Assembly: GCF_014084125.1 (NCBI RefSeq)
Contig: NZ_CP048405.1
Location: forward strand, 1,364,001 to 1,428,000
Direction of reading: 5' to 3'
DNA: 64,000 nt
From: Streptacidiphilus sp. PB12-B1b
GTDB taxonomy: Bacteria > Actinomycetota > Actinomycetes > Streptomycetales > Streptomycetaceae
Below are positions 52,481-60,612 of the stretch, one piece after another (the stretch's first letter is position 1; every line of letters begins with the position of its first letter). Under the pieces are notes generated by a model. The model was given only the letters and a program-made list of their open reading frames with translations. It did no database searches and had not been told where the DNA came from. A program made the position numbers and the translations under genes.

Positions 52481-53254
52481 GTGACCACTCAGAATCCGGG
52501 GCCGCACCCGGGCAGCCCCGCCAGTCCGGCCGACGCCGCCGACGCCCTCGCCCTGCTCGCCGACCGGCGGGACCTCTCCGGCGTCGACTTCTCCGGTCTC
52601 GACCTGCGCCGGGCGCTGGGCTACCCCGGCGCGCCCTACACCTTCCGCGACTGCGCCTTCGACGGTGCCGACCTGCGCGGCGCCCAGCTGGCCGAGGCCG
52701 CGTTCGTCGACTGCCGACTGGACCGCGCCGACCTCGGCGGGGCCATGGCCGAGCAGGCCAGGTTCGAGCGCGGCAGCGCGGCCTTCCTCAAGGCCGGGCG
52801 GGGCGACTTCACCGACGCCCGCTTCACCGGCGTGGACCTGGCCAACTCGCAGTGGGGCTCGGCGCTGCTGGCCGGGGCCCGGTTCGAGGAGTGCCGCCTG
52901 GTCGGGGCCCGGCTCTCCGGCCTGCGCGGCCTCGACTACGGCTTCACCCGCTGCCATCTCGGCCTGGCCGACCTGGCCGGTCTGGACTTCCGCGGCCGCA
53001 CCCTGGACGGGCTGAACCTCACCGAGGCGGACCTCACCGGCTGCGACTTCCGGGACGCGGTGCTGGACGGCTGCCGCCTCGGCGGCGCCGAGCTGCGCTC
53101 GGTCCGCTTCGCCGGGGCCGACCTCCGCGGCTCGGACCTGGGCGAGGTCGCCGTCCAGGATCTGCCGGTGCTGCGCGGCGCCGTTGTCTCCGAGCGCCAG
53201 GCCGCGGCGCTGCTGTCGGCCTTCGGCGTGCAGGTGGTCCCGGTGAGTGGTTGA
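52481..53254 (+). CDS. Pentapeptide-repeat protein
   Basis: The 257-residue product contains tandem A(D/N)LXX-type pentapeptides from about residue 35 to 225 (Val-Asp-Phe-Ser-Gly, Ala-Asp-Leu-Arg-Gly, Ala-Asp-Leu-Gly-Gly and so on), which fold into a right-handed quadrilateral beta helix. Some members mimic DNA and shield DNA gyrase, but many have unknown targets. Starts at GTG 52481 or 52457 are both possible; the extra eight residues carry no repeat. No resistance role can be claimed from the sequence. Confidence 0.85.
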   Translation: MTTQNPGPHPGSPASPADAADALALLADRRDLSGVDFSGLDLRRALGYPGAPYTFRDCAFDGADLRGAQLAEAAFVDCRLDRADLGGAMAEQARFERGSAAFLKAGRGDFTDARFTGVDLANSQWGSALLAGARFEECRLVGARLSGLRGLDYGFTRCHLGLADLAGLDFRGRTLDGLNLTEADLTGCDFRDAVLDGCRLGGAELRSVRFAGADLRGSDLGEVAVQDLPVLRGAVVSERQAAALLSAFGVQVVPVSG

Positions 53255-53347
53255 TCCCGCAAGTGTTCCGGTGACCGGGGCTGCCGAGTAGCGTGGAAGC
53301 TGACCGCTTCCGGAAATTCGCGCGGACCAAGAGTCGGGGTGCCTGAC

Positions 53348-54358
53348 ATGCTCGTGGTCGATGTAGTGCTCGGGGTACTGGGGGCGGGTGCGTTGTGGCT
53401 GGCGACCGGCGTTCGCGTCGTCCAGCAGTTCGAACGCGGGGTGGTGTTCCGCTTCGGCCGGGTGCACAAGACGATCAGACAGCCCGGCCTCACCCTGCTG
53501 ATCCCGATCGCGGACCGGCTGCGCAAGGTCAACGTCCAGATCATCACCATGCCGGTGCCCGCCCAGGAGGGCATCACCCGCGACAACGTCACGGTGCGGG
53601 TCGACGCGGTGGTGTACTTCCGGGTCCACGATCCGGTCCTGGCCTCGGTGAACGTGCAGAACTACACCTTCGCCATGTCCCAGGTCGCCCAGACCTCGCT
53701 GCGCTCCATCATCGGCAAGAGTGAACTGGACGACCTGCTCACCAACCGGGAGCCGCTGAACCAGGGCCTGGAACTGATGCTGGAGAGCCCCTCCACCGGG
53801 TGGGGCGTCATGATCGACCGGGTGGAGATCAAGGACGTCGCCCTGCCGGAGTCGATGAAGCGGTCGATGTCCCGCCAGGCCGAGGCCGAGCGGGAGCGGC
53901 GCGCCCGCATCATCACCGCCGACGGCGAGTTCCAGGCGTCCCAGAAGCTGTCCGAGGCAGCCATGATCATGAGCGAGACCCCGGCCGCGCTCCAGCTGCG
54001 ACTGCTGCAGACCGTGGTCGAGGTCGCCGCCGAGAAGAACTCCACGCTGGTCCTGCCGTTCCCGGTGGAGCTGCTGCGCTTCCTCGACGGCGCCACCCCG
54101 GAGAAGTCCAAGTCGCCCACCTCGGTGCCGCGCAGGCCGATGCCCGAGCCGGTCTCGCTGGACGACGCCCTGGCGGCCCTGCCCGACATCGCGCCGGTGC
54201 CCGAGCCGGAGGAGCTCCCGAAGGTCGACGGCGTCCCGCAGATCGAGGGTCTGGACCGGCCGTCCGACAGCACCGCGACCGGCCCGGCGGCAGACACCGA
54301 CGCCTACGCCGACACGGACGCCGACGAGACCGGGCAGCGGCGCCGGGCCGCCGAGTGA
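53348..54358 (+). CDS. Slipin/SPFH (band 7) membrane protein
   Basis: The 336-residue protein has a single N-terminal membrane helix (about residues 3-20) and then the stomatin-like core: Val-Val-Gln-Gln-Phe-Glu-Arg-Gly-Val-Val-Phe, Pro-Gly-Leu-Thr-Leu-Leu-Ile-Pro and Leu-Arg-Ser-Ile-Ile-Gly. A helical Arg/Glu-rich stretch (Gln-Ala-Glu-Ala-Glu-Arg-Glu-Arg-Arg-Ala-Arg) mediates oligomerisation. The C-terminal 80 residues are acidic and disordered. Slipins organise membrane microdomains. ATG at 53348 has GGGGTG upstream; GTG at 53339 is an alternative. No NfeD partner gene is adjacent. Confidence 0.9.
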   Translation: MLVVDVVLGVLGAGALWLATGVRVVQQFERGVVFRFGRVHKTIRQPGLTLLIPIADRLRKVNVQIITMPVPAQEGITRDNVTVRVDAVVYFRVHDPVLASVNVQNYTFAMSQVAQTSLRSIIGKSELDDLLTNREPLNQGLELMLESPSTGWGVMIDRVEIKDVALPESMKRSMSRQAEAERERRARIITADGEFQASQKLSEAAMIMSETPAALQLRLLQTVVEVAAEKNSTLVLPFPVELLRFLDGATPEKSKSPTSVPRRPMPEPVSLDDALAALPDIAPVPEPEELPKVDGVPQIEGLDRPSDSTATGPAADTDAYADTDADETGQRRRAAE

Positions 54359-54432
54359 CCAACAGCCGCGCGCCCCACCGCAGCTGACCCTGCGTCGGCC
54401 GGGAAACGGGCGGAGGGCGCGCGGAAAACAGC

Positions 54433-54466
54433 CAAGGGCCGACTCTCCGAGGAGAACCGGCCCTTG
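54433..54466 (-). terminator. Intrinsic terminator of tRNA-His
   Basis: CAAGGGCCG (54433-54441) pairs with CGGCCCTTG (54458-54466), with further internal pairing. On the minus strand the stem is followed by GCTGTTTTC. It lies just downstream of the tRNA-His 3' end and also faces the slipin gene. Confidence 0.7.
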
Positions 54467-54474
54467 TCCGATGG

Positions 54475-54548
54475 GGTGAGTGACGGGGCTCGAACCCGCG
54501 ACACCTGGGATCACAACCCAGTGCTCTGCCAGCTGAGCTACACCCACC
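54475..54548 (-). tRNA. tRNA-His (anticodon GTG)
   Basis: The minus strand gives a complete cloverleaf: acceptor GTGGGTG with CACTCAC, a D-loop AGCTGGCAGA, an anticodon loop TTGTGAT with GTG and a T-arm GGTTCGAGCCC. The histidine-specific extra 5' G pairs with C73, and CCA is encoded at 54472-54474. Confidence 0.96.
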
Positions 54549-54660
54549 ATCTGTCGACGCTCTGTCGCGCTGACGGGGATAACTCTACAGGATCCCGACC
54601 TGTGCTCACGACCGGCTTTTCCAGCCGGCCGCCCGCGTCGCCGGCTCGCGTACCGGCAGG

Positions 54661-55263
54661 TCAGGCCCCGGGCAGCTGATGGCGTGCGGCGATGTCGCGG
54701 GCGGTGTCGGTGTCCGGGCCGGGCTGCGGCACGAACACGGCCTCCCGGTAGAAGGCCAGTTCCGCGATGCTCTCCCGGATGTCCGCGAGGGCCCGGTGGT
54801 TCCCCTGCTTCTTGGGGCTGTTGTAGTAGGCGCGCGGGTACCAGCGGCGGGCCAGCTCCTTGACGGAGGAGACGTCGACGATCCGGTAGTGCAGGTGTGC
54901 GTCCAGCGCGGGCATGTCACGGGCCAGGAAGCCCCGGTCGGTGCCGACCGAGTTGCCGCACAGGGGGGCCTTCCCGGCCTCCGGGATGTGCTCGCGGATG
55001 TACGCCAGCACCTGCGCCTCGGCCTCGGCCAGGGTGACCCCCTGCTCCAGCTCCTCCAGCAGCCCCGAGGCGGTGTGCATCTCGCGGACCACCTCCGGCA
55101 TCGTCTCGAGCGACGAGGCGGGCGGGCGCACCACGACGTCCACGCCCTCGCCCAGGATGTTCAGCTCGGAGTCGGTGACCAGCGCGGCGACCTCCACCAG
55201 CGCGTCCTGCCCGAGGTCGAGACCTGTCATCTCGCAGTCGATCCAGACCATGCGATCGTTCAC
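54661..55263 (-). CDS. orn: Oligoribonuclease
   Basis: This 200-residue DEDDh exonuclease has Trp-Ile-Asp-Cys-Glu-Met-Thr-Gly-Leu (Asp/Glu of Exo I), Asn-Ser-Val-Gly-Thr-Asp-Arg (Exo II) and His-Arg-Ala-Leu-Ala-Asp (Exo III). It degrades nano-RNAs, including the linear dinucleotide from c-di-GMP breakdown. GTG at 55263 has GGTGAAG upstream; ATG at 55251 would drop four residues. The order tRNA-His, orn, adpA matches the conserved Streptomyces arrangement, in which loss of orn impairs growth and development. Confidence 0.95.
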   Translation of the reverse strand: MNDRMVWIDCEMTGLDLGQDALVEVAALVTDSELNILGEGVDVVVRPPASSLETMPEVVREMHTASGLLEELEQGVTLAEAEAQVLAYIREHIPEAGKAPLCGNSVGTDRGFLARDMPALDAHLHYRIVDVSSVKELARRWYPRAYYNSPKKQGNHRALADIRESIAELAFYREAVFVPQPGPDTDTARDIAARHQLPGA

Positions 55264-55477
55264 GCGCTTCACCGTCCTGAAGGGTTCTACCGGAACGTTT
55301 CCGCCGGTACCTGGCTGTGCCCGGGCCGGACGACGCCGTGGCGCACGACCGCTCCCGCATAGTCGATCATCTGCCGTCCGGCGCACAAGTCAAACCGGGC
55401 ACGGAACAGGCCGCTGCCCGGGTGCCCGGCGCCGGTCGGCCGCGCCCGGAGGGCTCGACCGACCGTGCCGCCGCAGG

Positions 55478-56950
55478 TCAGTTCTGGGCGCCGCGCTGGA
55501 AGACGACGGCGGCGCCGTCCGGGTGCGCCCGGGCCGTACCCGGCCCGGGGTCGGTGAAGGCGCGCTCGCCTCGGCCGTCCTCGGCCGCCGCGTGGTCGGC
55601 GCCTCCCTGGTCACCGGGGACCGGGTGGCCGCCGCGCCGCGTGCGTACGTTCGGCCGGGGGATCCGGGTCTGCTCCGGACTGCCCAGTGCGGGCCCGCCC
55701 TGGGCCGGGACGCCGGTCACCGAATGCCCCTGCACCGGGATGCTGACCGCGGGCACGGCCGCGAGCGTGCCGCCGCCCGCCGACCCGGTGCCCTGCCCGG
55801 CCCCCGGGCCCGCCGCGCCGCCCGCCGTGGACGCCGACAGCGGCTCCAGCGGGGCGCCGATCGACTGCCGCGAGCGGAAGGACGTCCGGTAGACGGCGGG
55901 GGAGACCCCGAGCTGGCGCCGGAAGTGGCCGCGCAGCGCCACCGGGGAGCGGAAGCCGCACCTGCGGGCGACCTCGTCCACGGAGACGTCGGTGCTCTCC
56001 AGCAGCCGCTGGGCCTGCAGCACCCGCTGCGAGATGAGCCACTGCAGCGGGGCGCTGCCGGTGAGCGAGCGGAAGCGCCGGTCGAAGGTCCGGCGGCTCA
56101 TGTAGGCACGGGCGGCCAGGGTCTCGACGTCGAACTGCTTGGAGAGGTTGTCCAGGGCCCAGGTCACGACCTCGGCGAGTGGATCGTTGCCGATTTCCTC
56201 CGGTAAAGACCGGTCGATGTACTGGGCCTGGCCGCCGCTGCGGCGCGCGGGGACGACCAGGCGGCGGGCCAGCGCCGCGGCGGCCTCGGAGCCGTGGTCG
56301 CTGCGCACCACGTGCAGACAGAGGTCGATCCCGGCGGCGGTGCCGGCGCTGGTGAGGACGTCGCCGTCGTCGATGAACAGCTCCCGCGGATCGACCTGGA
56401 TCTGCGGGTAGCGCTTGGCCAGGGTCGGCGCGTACATCCAGTGGGTGGTCGCCGCGCGGCCGTCCAGCAGCCCGGCCGCGGCCAGCACGAAGGCGCCGGT
56501 GCACAGGCCGATGATCCTGGCCCCCTCGCGGTGGGCCTTGCGCAGCGCCTCCAGCGCCTCCGGCGGCGGGAGCTGGGCGGCCGAGCGCCAGGCGGGGACG
56601 ACGACCGTCCCGGCCCGGCCGATGGACTCCAGCCCGTACGGCGCGGTCATGGTCAGGCCGCCGGTGGTGGCCAGCGGGCCCTCCTCGCCGGCGCAGACCA
56701 GCAGCCGGTAGCGGGGGACGCCGGCGTCCTGCCGGTCGACGCCGAAGACGGACAGCGGGATGGAGCTCTCGAAGATCGGCGCGCCGCTGAACAGCAGCAC
56801 GGCCACCACCTCGGGGCGGCGGCGCCCGGAGAGCTTCCGGGCCGCCGCGCCGGTCGCGGCGGCTTCGTCGCAGGGCGGGGGCGGGGTGCCGGCGCCGCGT
56901 TCACCGGGGCCGGGGGCAGGGATCGCTCCATGTCGGCTGTGCGGGGACAT
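55478..56950 (-). CDS. adpA: AdpA, AraC-family master regulator of development and secondary metabolism
   Basis: The protein has a DJ-1/PfpI-like dimerisation domain (about residues 45-225, with Gly-Leu-Cys-Thr-Gly-Ala-Phe) and an AraC-type helix-turn-helix pair (about 265-350, Ala-Tyr-Met-Ser-Arg-Arg-Thr-Phe-Asp-Arg-Arg-Phe). The segment Ala-Ala-Ala-Arg-Lys-Leu-Ser-Gly-Arg-Arg-Arg and its place next to orn identify AdpA. At 490 residues it is longer than the usual ~400. A 35-residue Pro/Ala-rich N-terminus and a long Gly/Pro/Gln tail account for this. ATG at 56950 is chosen from the family start. Residue 249 is encoded by TTA, so synthesis should depend on the bldA tRNA. Confidence 0.93.
   Translation of the reverse strand: MSPHSRHGAIPAPGPGERGAGTPPPPCDEAAATGAAARKLSGRRRPEVVAVLLFSGAPIFESSIPLSVFGVDRQDAGVPRYRLLVCAGEEGPLATTGGLTMTAPYGLESIGRAGTVVVPAWRSAAQLPPPEALEALRKAHREGARIIGLCTGAFVLAAAGLLDGRAATTHWMYAPTLAKRYPQIQVDPRELFIDDGDVLTSAGTAAGIDLCLHVVRSDHGSEAAAALARRLVVPARRSGGQAQYIDRSLPEEIGNDPLAEVVTWALDNLSKQFDVETLAARAYMSRRTFDRRFRSLTGSAPLQWLISQRVLQAQRLLESTDVSVDEVARRCGFRSPVALRGHFRRQLGVSPAVYRTSFRSRQSIGAPLEPLSASTAGGAAGPGAGQGTGSAGGGTLAAVPAVSIPVQGHSVTGVPAQGGPALGSPEQTRIPRPNVRTRRGGHPVPGDQGGADHAAAEDGRGERAFTDPGPGTARAHPDGAAVVFQRGAQN
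56204..56206 (-). promoter_or_regulatory. TTA leucine codon in adpA (bldA dependence)
   Basis: In the adpA frame the codon for Leu249, in Asp-Arg-Ser-Leu-Pro-Glu-Glu, is TTA. It lies between the dimerisation and DNA-binding domains, the same place as in Streptomyces adpA genes, where it makes translation depend on the bldA-encoded tRNA-Leu(UAA). Confidence 0.9.
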
Positions 56951-57340
56951 CGCGCCGTCCGTCGTTGCGGCGCTCCTGCTCACCCTGCTCAAGGCGCTCC
57001 GGCCCCCTCGGTCGTGTCGTCCGCCGACGCAGGTGGTGCGACGGTCGGGGCCCCCGGACGGAATTCCGGGACTGCCGAGCGCGCGGCCCACGCCTGAGGC
57101 GTCATGGTTGTACGGTCCAGTGCTGCACTTCGCGGCCCCCGCCCTCGCCAAGATCGAATCTACTGCGTCCAGGGTTGCTGGTGCGACAAGTTCACCATCT
57201 AACGCTATGTCGACATGGCAATTTGGCGTGAAGCATTCGATCACCGAGGGTCGCACCCGACGGGCCGTCGGGGAAGGGGGCGTGTCCGGCGCTGGCCAGT
57301 TGTCGCAGGGCCCGATGGCCGGTTCGTGAGAACGCGCTGG
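56951..57340 (-). promoter_or_regulatory. Long adpA leader and promoter region
   Basis: A 390-base interval precedes adpA, in line with the long regulated leaders reported for adpA genes. It contains an AT-rich patch near 57180-57245. An open frame continues upstream of the adpA start to 57256 but has unlike composition and is not counted as coding. Confidence 0.5.
57316..57325 (+). promoter_or_regulatory. AdpA-binding consensus match upstream of adpA
   Basis: TGGCCGGTTC fits the AdpA consensus TGGCSNGWWY at every position. It lies about 370 bases upstream of the adpA start. A near match (TGGCCAGTTG) is close by at about 57293. Autorepression by AdpA is known in S. griseus. Confidence 0.45.
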
Positions 57341-58171
57341 TCAGTGCCTGTGTCCGGAAGTGGCATTCGTACAACCTCGTTGGACGCCTGCGAAGTTGAC
57401 CGAAAAGCAGTGTTCGGAGGCATTGGGGGCGCGTAGGGGCGCATAAGGGGGCGCAGGGTGCTGTCCGGTTCCCGGTGTTCTGGGCGGTACGAGCGCTCCG
57501 GTTGCGGCGAGTATCAGCCGGACGGCGTCCGGAAGTGTTCCGGCGGTCAGGGTGGGGTAGTAGTCGGTTTCGGGCCAGGGGCGCCCGTGGTCGAGCCATA
57601 CGCTGCGCAGCCCGCAGACCCGGGCGCCGACGATGTCGGCGGGGGCGTGGTCGCCCACCATCCAGGCGTCGGCGCTCCAGTCGGGCGTCCCGGCCGCGCC
57701 GCAGCGCCGGGCGGCGAGCCGGAAGATGCGGGGGTCGGGTTTGGCGTAGCCGGCCTCCTCGGAGATGACCCAGCCGTCCACCAGGTCGGCCAGGCCGGTG
57801 CGTTCGATCTTGGCGAGCTGGTGCGCGGTCGCGCCGTTGCTGACGATGCCGATGGTCCACCCCGCCGCCCGCGCGTCGGCCAGGGCCGCCCGGTGCGAGG
57901 CCGGGAGCTCGATCAGCCCGGTGAGGGTCTGCCGGTACTCCTTCAGCAGCACCTCGACGCAGTCGCCGAGGCCGTAGCGCTCGCAGGCCGCGTGCATCAG
58001 GATCTGCCGGTCGAGGTAGCCGCCGCAGTCGAGGGTGACCAGCCAGTCGAGGTCGGCCGGGGGGAGGGAGCGCTGGCTGAGGAATGCCAGGGCCCATGAG
58101 CGGAACGCGCGGTTTCGGTCCACCAGGGTGTTGTCGAGGTCGAACAGCATGAGGGGTGGCATGCAGCGCAT
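57341..58171 (-). CDS. HAD-superfamily hydrolase
   Basis: This 276-residue protein has the HAD motif I Leu-Phe-Asp-Leu-Asp-Asn-Thr-Leu-Val near residue 9, motif II Val-Ser-Asn-Gly near 113, and motifs III/IV Lys-Pro-Asp-Pro-Arg-Ile-Phe and Val-Gly-Asp-His near 150-180. The last 45 residues are a Pro/Ala-rich extension beyond the domain. ATG at 58171 or 58162 are both possible; the longer frame to 58693 lacks coding character. It is a probable phosphatase acting on a small phosphorylated metabolite. Confidence 0.85.
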   Translation of the reverse strand: MRCMPPLMLFDLDNTLVDRNRAFRSWALAFLSQRSLPPADLDWLVTLDCGGYLDRQILMHAACERYGLGDCVEVLLKEYRQTLTGLIELPASHRAALADARAAGWTIGIVSNGATAHQLAKIERTGLADLVDGWVISEEAGYAKPDPRIFRLAARRCGAAGTPDWSADAWMVGDHAPADIVGARVCGLRSVWLDHGRPWPETDYYPTLTAGTLPDAVRLILAATGALVPPRTPGTGQHPAPPYAPLRAPNASEHCFSVNFAGVQRGCTNATSGHRH

Positions 58172-58636
58172 CGTTTCAGTCCGTTGGCATATGCACGAGG
58201 CATGGCGACAAAACTGACCGAAAAGGGTGCGATCCGGTAGCGGGCGGCCGGTCTGAGCAGGGGGTCGCCGCCCGGCGCGCAAGCCGCCGCGGGGCGCCGC
58301 CGCGGCTGTGGCGATCAGCGCCGGGCCGGGCCGCCGCAAGCCGGTGAAACGGGGCCCCCGGGCACCGTTGCGCATGCGCGTCCGCTGCGGCATGCTCCAT
58401 GCACGCCCAGCGCGCCCCGGCGTACGCGACCGCCATTCGTGGTAACCGTGTCCTCCTAGCGCTCTGCGTCTGGGCGAGAACAGATTGTCGCCGTACCCTG
58501 GAGGGAAGAGGTCGCGCAAGCCATCACTCGGTCCGTTTCGTTGCCGGAACGGGGCGTCGGACAGCTGCCGCCGGTTCGCACGGTTCCGGGTCGTGACCAT
58601 GCATATCAGTCCCCATCCCACCTCGCCGAAACTCCC
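58172..58636. promoter_or_regulatory. Divergent intergenic region between HAD and universal stress genes
   Basis: This 465-base interval lies between two divergent genes and must contain their promoters. An AT-richer stretch around 58470-58500 (ACAGATTGTCGCCGTACCCT) could hold a promoter for the stress gene. I see no further gene or clear operator. Confidence 0.4.
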
Positions 58637-59311
58637 ATGACCATGGCCGGTTACGAGCTTCCTGAGCCGAGCGACGGCAGATCCGCGGCTCATCCCACGG
58701 AGCAGCCGAAGCCGCGCCCGCCCAGGCCCCGATCAAAGCTGTGGAAGCCGCAGCTCAGCGGGCGGCCGGGCCGGGGCGGGGAGGTCCCGCCGCAGACACC
58801 GCACACGTCCCCGCCCGAGCTCCCGACGGGAACCCCTCCTCCTATGGCCGGTTTTGAACTTCAGTCGCAGGGCGTACGGCCCTGCGACCCGGCGTTCCTC
58901 CACGGTGTCGTCGTCGGCTTCGACGGATCGGTCTCCAGTGAGCGGGCGCTGGCGTACGCCGTGGGCATGGCCCGCCGGTCCCGCGCCGGGCTGGTGATCG
59001 TCCATGTGGCCAACAGGCTCCCGGCCACGGTCTGGGCCGGGTGCGAACCCCCTGTCTTCGTGGACGTCCCGGACCACCGCACCGAGGTGCTCGGTCTGGA
59101 ACTGGCCTGCGCCGAGTACCTGTGCGACGTCCCCTGGGTGCTGGTGGAGCGGGGCGGCGACATCTGCCACGAGCTGGAGGAGGTCGCCCGTGAGTACGCG
59201 GCCGACGCCATCGTCGTCGGCGGCACGCACGGCGTCCTCGGCCGCATCTTCGGCTCGGTGGCCGGCCGGCTGGCGCGTCGTGCCAACCGGCCGGTCGTGG
59301 TGATCCCCTGA
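58637..59311 (+). CDS. Universal stress protein (single UspA domain)
   Basis: The C-terminal 150 residues form a UspA domain: Gly-Val-Val-Val-Gly-Phe-Asp-Gly-Ser at the start, and the ATP-binding Gly-Gly-Thr-His-Gly-Val-Leu-Gly-Arg-Ile-Phe-Gly-Ser-Val near the end. The N-terminal 75 residues are Pro/Arg-rich and disordered. The N-terminal signature Met-Ala-Gly-Tyr-Glu-Leu occurs again as Met-Ala-Gly-Phe-Glu-Leu about 70 residues later, which may mark an insertion or an alternative start. I used ATG 58637; the ribosome site is weak. It probably binds ATP and acts in stress or hypoxia signalling. Confidence 0.85.
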   Translation: MTMAGYELPEPSDGRSAAHPTEQPKPRPPRPRSKLWKPQLSGRPGRGGEVPPQTPHTSPPELPTGTPPPMAGFELQSQGVRPCDPAFLHGVVVGFDGSVSSERALAYAVGMARRSRAGLVIVHVANRLPATVWAGCEPPVFVDVPDHRTEVLGLELACAEYLCDVPWVLVERGGDICHELEEVAREYAADAIVVGGTHGVLGRIFGSVAGRLARRANRPVVVIP

Positions 59312-59338
59312 GCCCAGGGGCCGGGCTGCGGACCCGGT

Positions 59339-60520
59339 TCAGTCGGAGGTCATGCCCAGCTCGCGGGCGATCAGCATCCGCTGGACCTCCGAGGTCCCCT
59401 CGCCGATCTCCAGGATCTTGCTGTCCCGCCAGAAGCGGGCCACCGGGTACTCGTTCATGAACCCGTAGCCGCCGTGGATCTGGGTGGCCTCGCGGGCATT
59501 GGTCACGGCCGCTTCGGAGGAGTGGAGCTTGGCGATGGCCGCCTCCTTCTTGAACCGCTCGCCCGACAGCAGCCGGGAGGCGGCGTGGTACCAGGCCAAC
59601 CGGGAGGTGTGTGCGCGCATCTCCATGTCGGCGATCTTGAACTGGATGGCTTGGTTGGCGCCGATGTGCCTGCCGAAGGCCCTCCGCTGCGCGGCATAGG
59701 TCAACGACTCGTCCACGCACCCCTGGGCCAGGCCGGTGGCCAGGGCGGCGATGGCGATACGGCCCTCGTCGAGGATCCGGAGGAACTGGGCGTAGCCGCG
59801 GCCTTCCTCGCCGAGGAGGTTGGCGGCCGGGACGCGGCAGTCGGTGAAGGAGAGCTCCCGGGTGTCCGAGGCGTTCCAGCCGACCTTGGAGTACTTCTTC
59901 GAAGCCGTGAACCCGGGGGTTCCGGTGGGCACGATGATGGTGGAGATCGAGCGCGTTGGCGAGGCCTGGCCCGCTTCTTCCCCCGAAAGAGTGAGCGCGG
60001 CGACCGTGACCAGCCCGGTGATCTCCGTCCCGGCGTTGGTGATGAAGCACTTCGAGCCGTTGATGACCCACTCGTCGGTGGCCTGGTCGTAGCGCGCGGT
60101 GGTCCTGGTCGCCCCGGCGTCCGAGCCGCCCTCGGGCTCGGTCAGGCCGAACGCCCCCAGCATCTCGCCGGAGCACAGCTTGGGCAGCCAGGTGCGCTTC
60201 TGCTCCTCGGTGCCGAAGCGGTGGATCGGCATCGCGCCCAGGGAGACGGCGGCCTCCAGGGTGATCGCCACCGAGGAGTCCACCCGGGCCAGCTCCTCCA
60301 GGACCAGGCAGAGCGCGAGATAGTCGCCGCCCATGCCGCCGTACTCCTCCGGGAAGGGCAGGCCGAACAGCCCCATCCGCCCCATCTCGCTGATGATCTC
60401 GTACGGGAACTCGTCGTGCTCGTAGTACTCGCCGATTTTGGGGGCGATCACGTCGTGGGCGAACTCGGCCACGGTACGTCGCAGTTGTTCGTACTCGGAG
60501 TCGAGCCGATGGTCCAGCAT
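59339..60520 (-). CDS. Acyl-CoA dehydrogenase (branched-chain, isovaleryl-CoA type)
   Basis: This 393-residue FAD flavoprotein has the family motifs Ala-Phe-Gly-Leu-Thr-Glu-Pro-Glu-Gly-Gly-Ser-Asp, Phe-Gly-Arg-His-Ile and Gln-Ile-His-Gly-Gly-Tyr-Gly-Phe, and ends with Ile-Gly-Glu-Gly-Thr-Ser-Glu-Val. AGGAGA precedes ATG 60520. It is the last gene of an operon with HMG-CoA lyase and a biotin carboxylase, the order seen in S. coelicolor SCO2776-2779, so it probably oxidises isovaleryl-CoA or other branched acyl-CoAs from Leu, Val and Ile. Confidence 0.93.
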   Translation of the reverse strand: MLDHRLDSEYEQLRRTVAEFAHDVIAPKIGEYYEHDEFPYEIISEMGRMGLFGLPFPEEYGGMGGDYLALCLVLEELARVDSSVAITLEAAVSLGAMPIHRFGTEEQKRTWLPKLCSGEMLGAFGLTEPEGGSDAGATRTTARYDQATDEWVINGSKCFITNAGTEITGLVTVAALTLSGEEAGQASPTRSISTIIVPTGTPGFTASKKYSKVGWNASDTRELSFTDCRVPAANLLGEEGRGYAQFLRILDEGRIAIAALATGLAQGCVDESLTYAAQRRAFGRHIGANQAIQFKIADMEMRAHTSRLAWYHAASRLLSGERFKKEAAIAKLHSSEAAVTNAREATQIHGGYGFMNEYPVARFWRDSKILEIGEGTSEVQRMLIARELGMTSD

Positions 60521-60612
60521 GGTGTCTCCTGAGGGTAGGGAGGGGCGCGTGCGGGGGGTGTCCGCTGCTGCTGCCGGTGCGGCGGTGCCGACGCGGGTGG
60601 CGCCGGTGCCGC

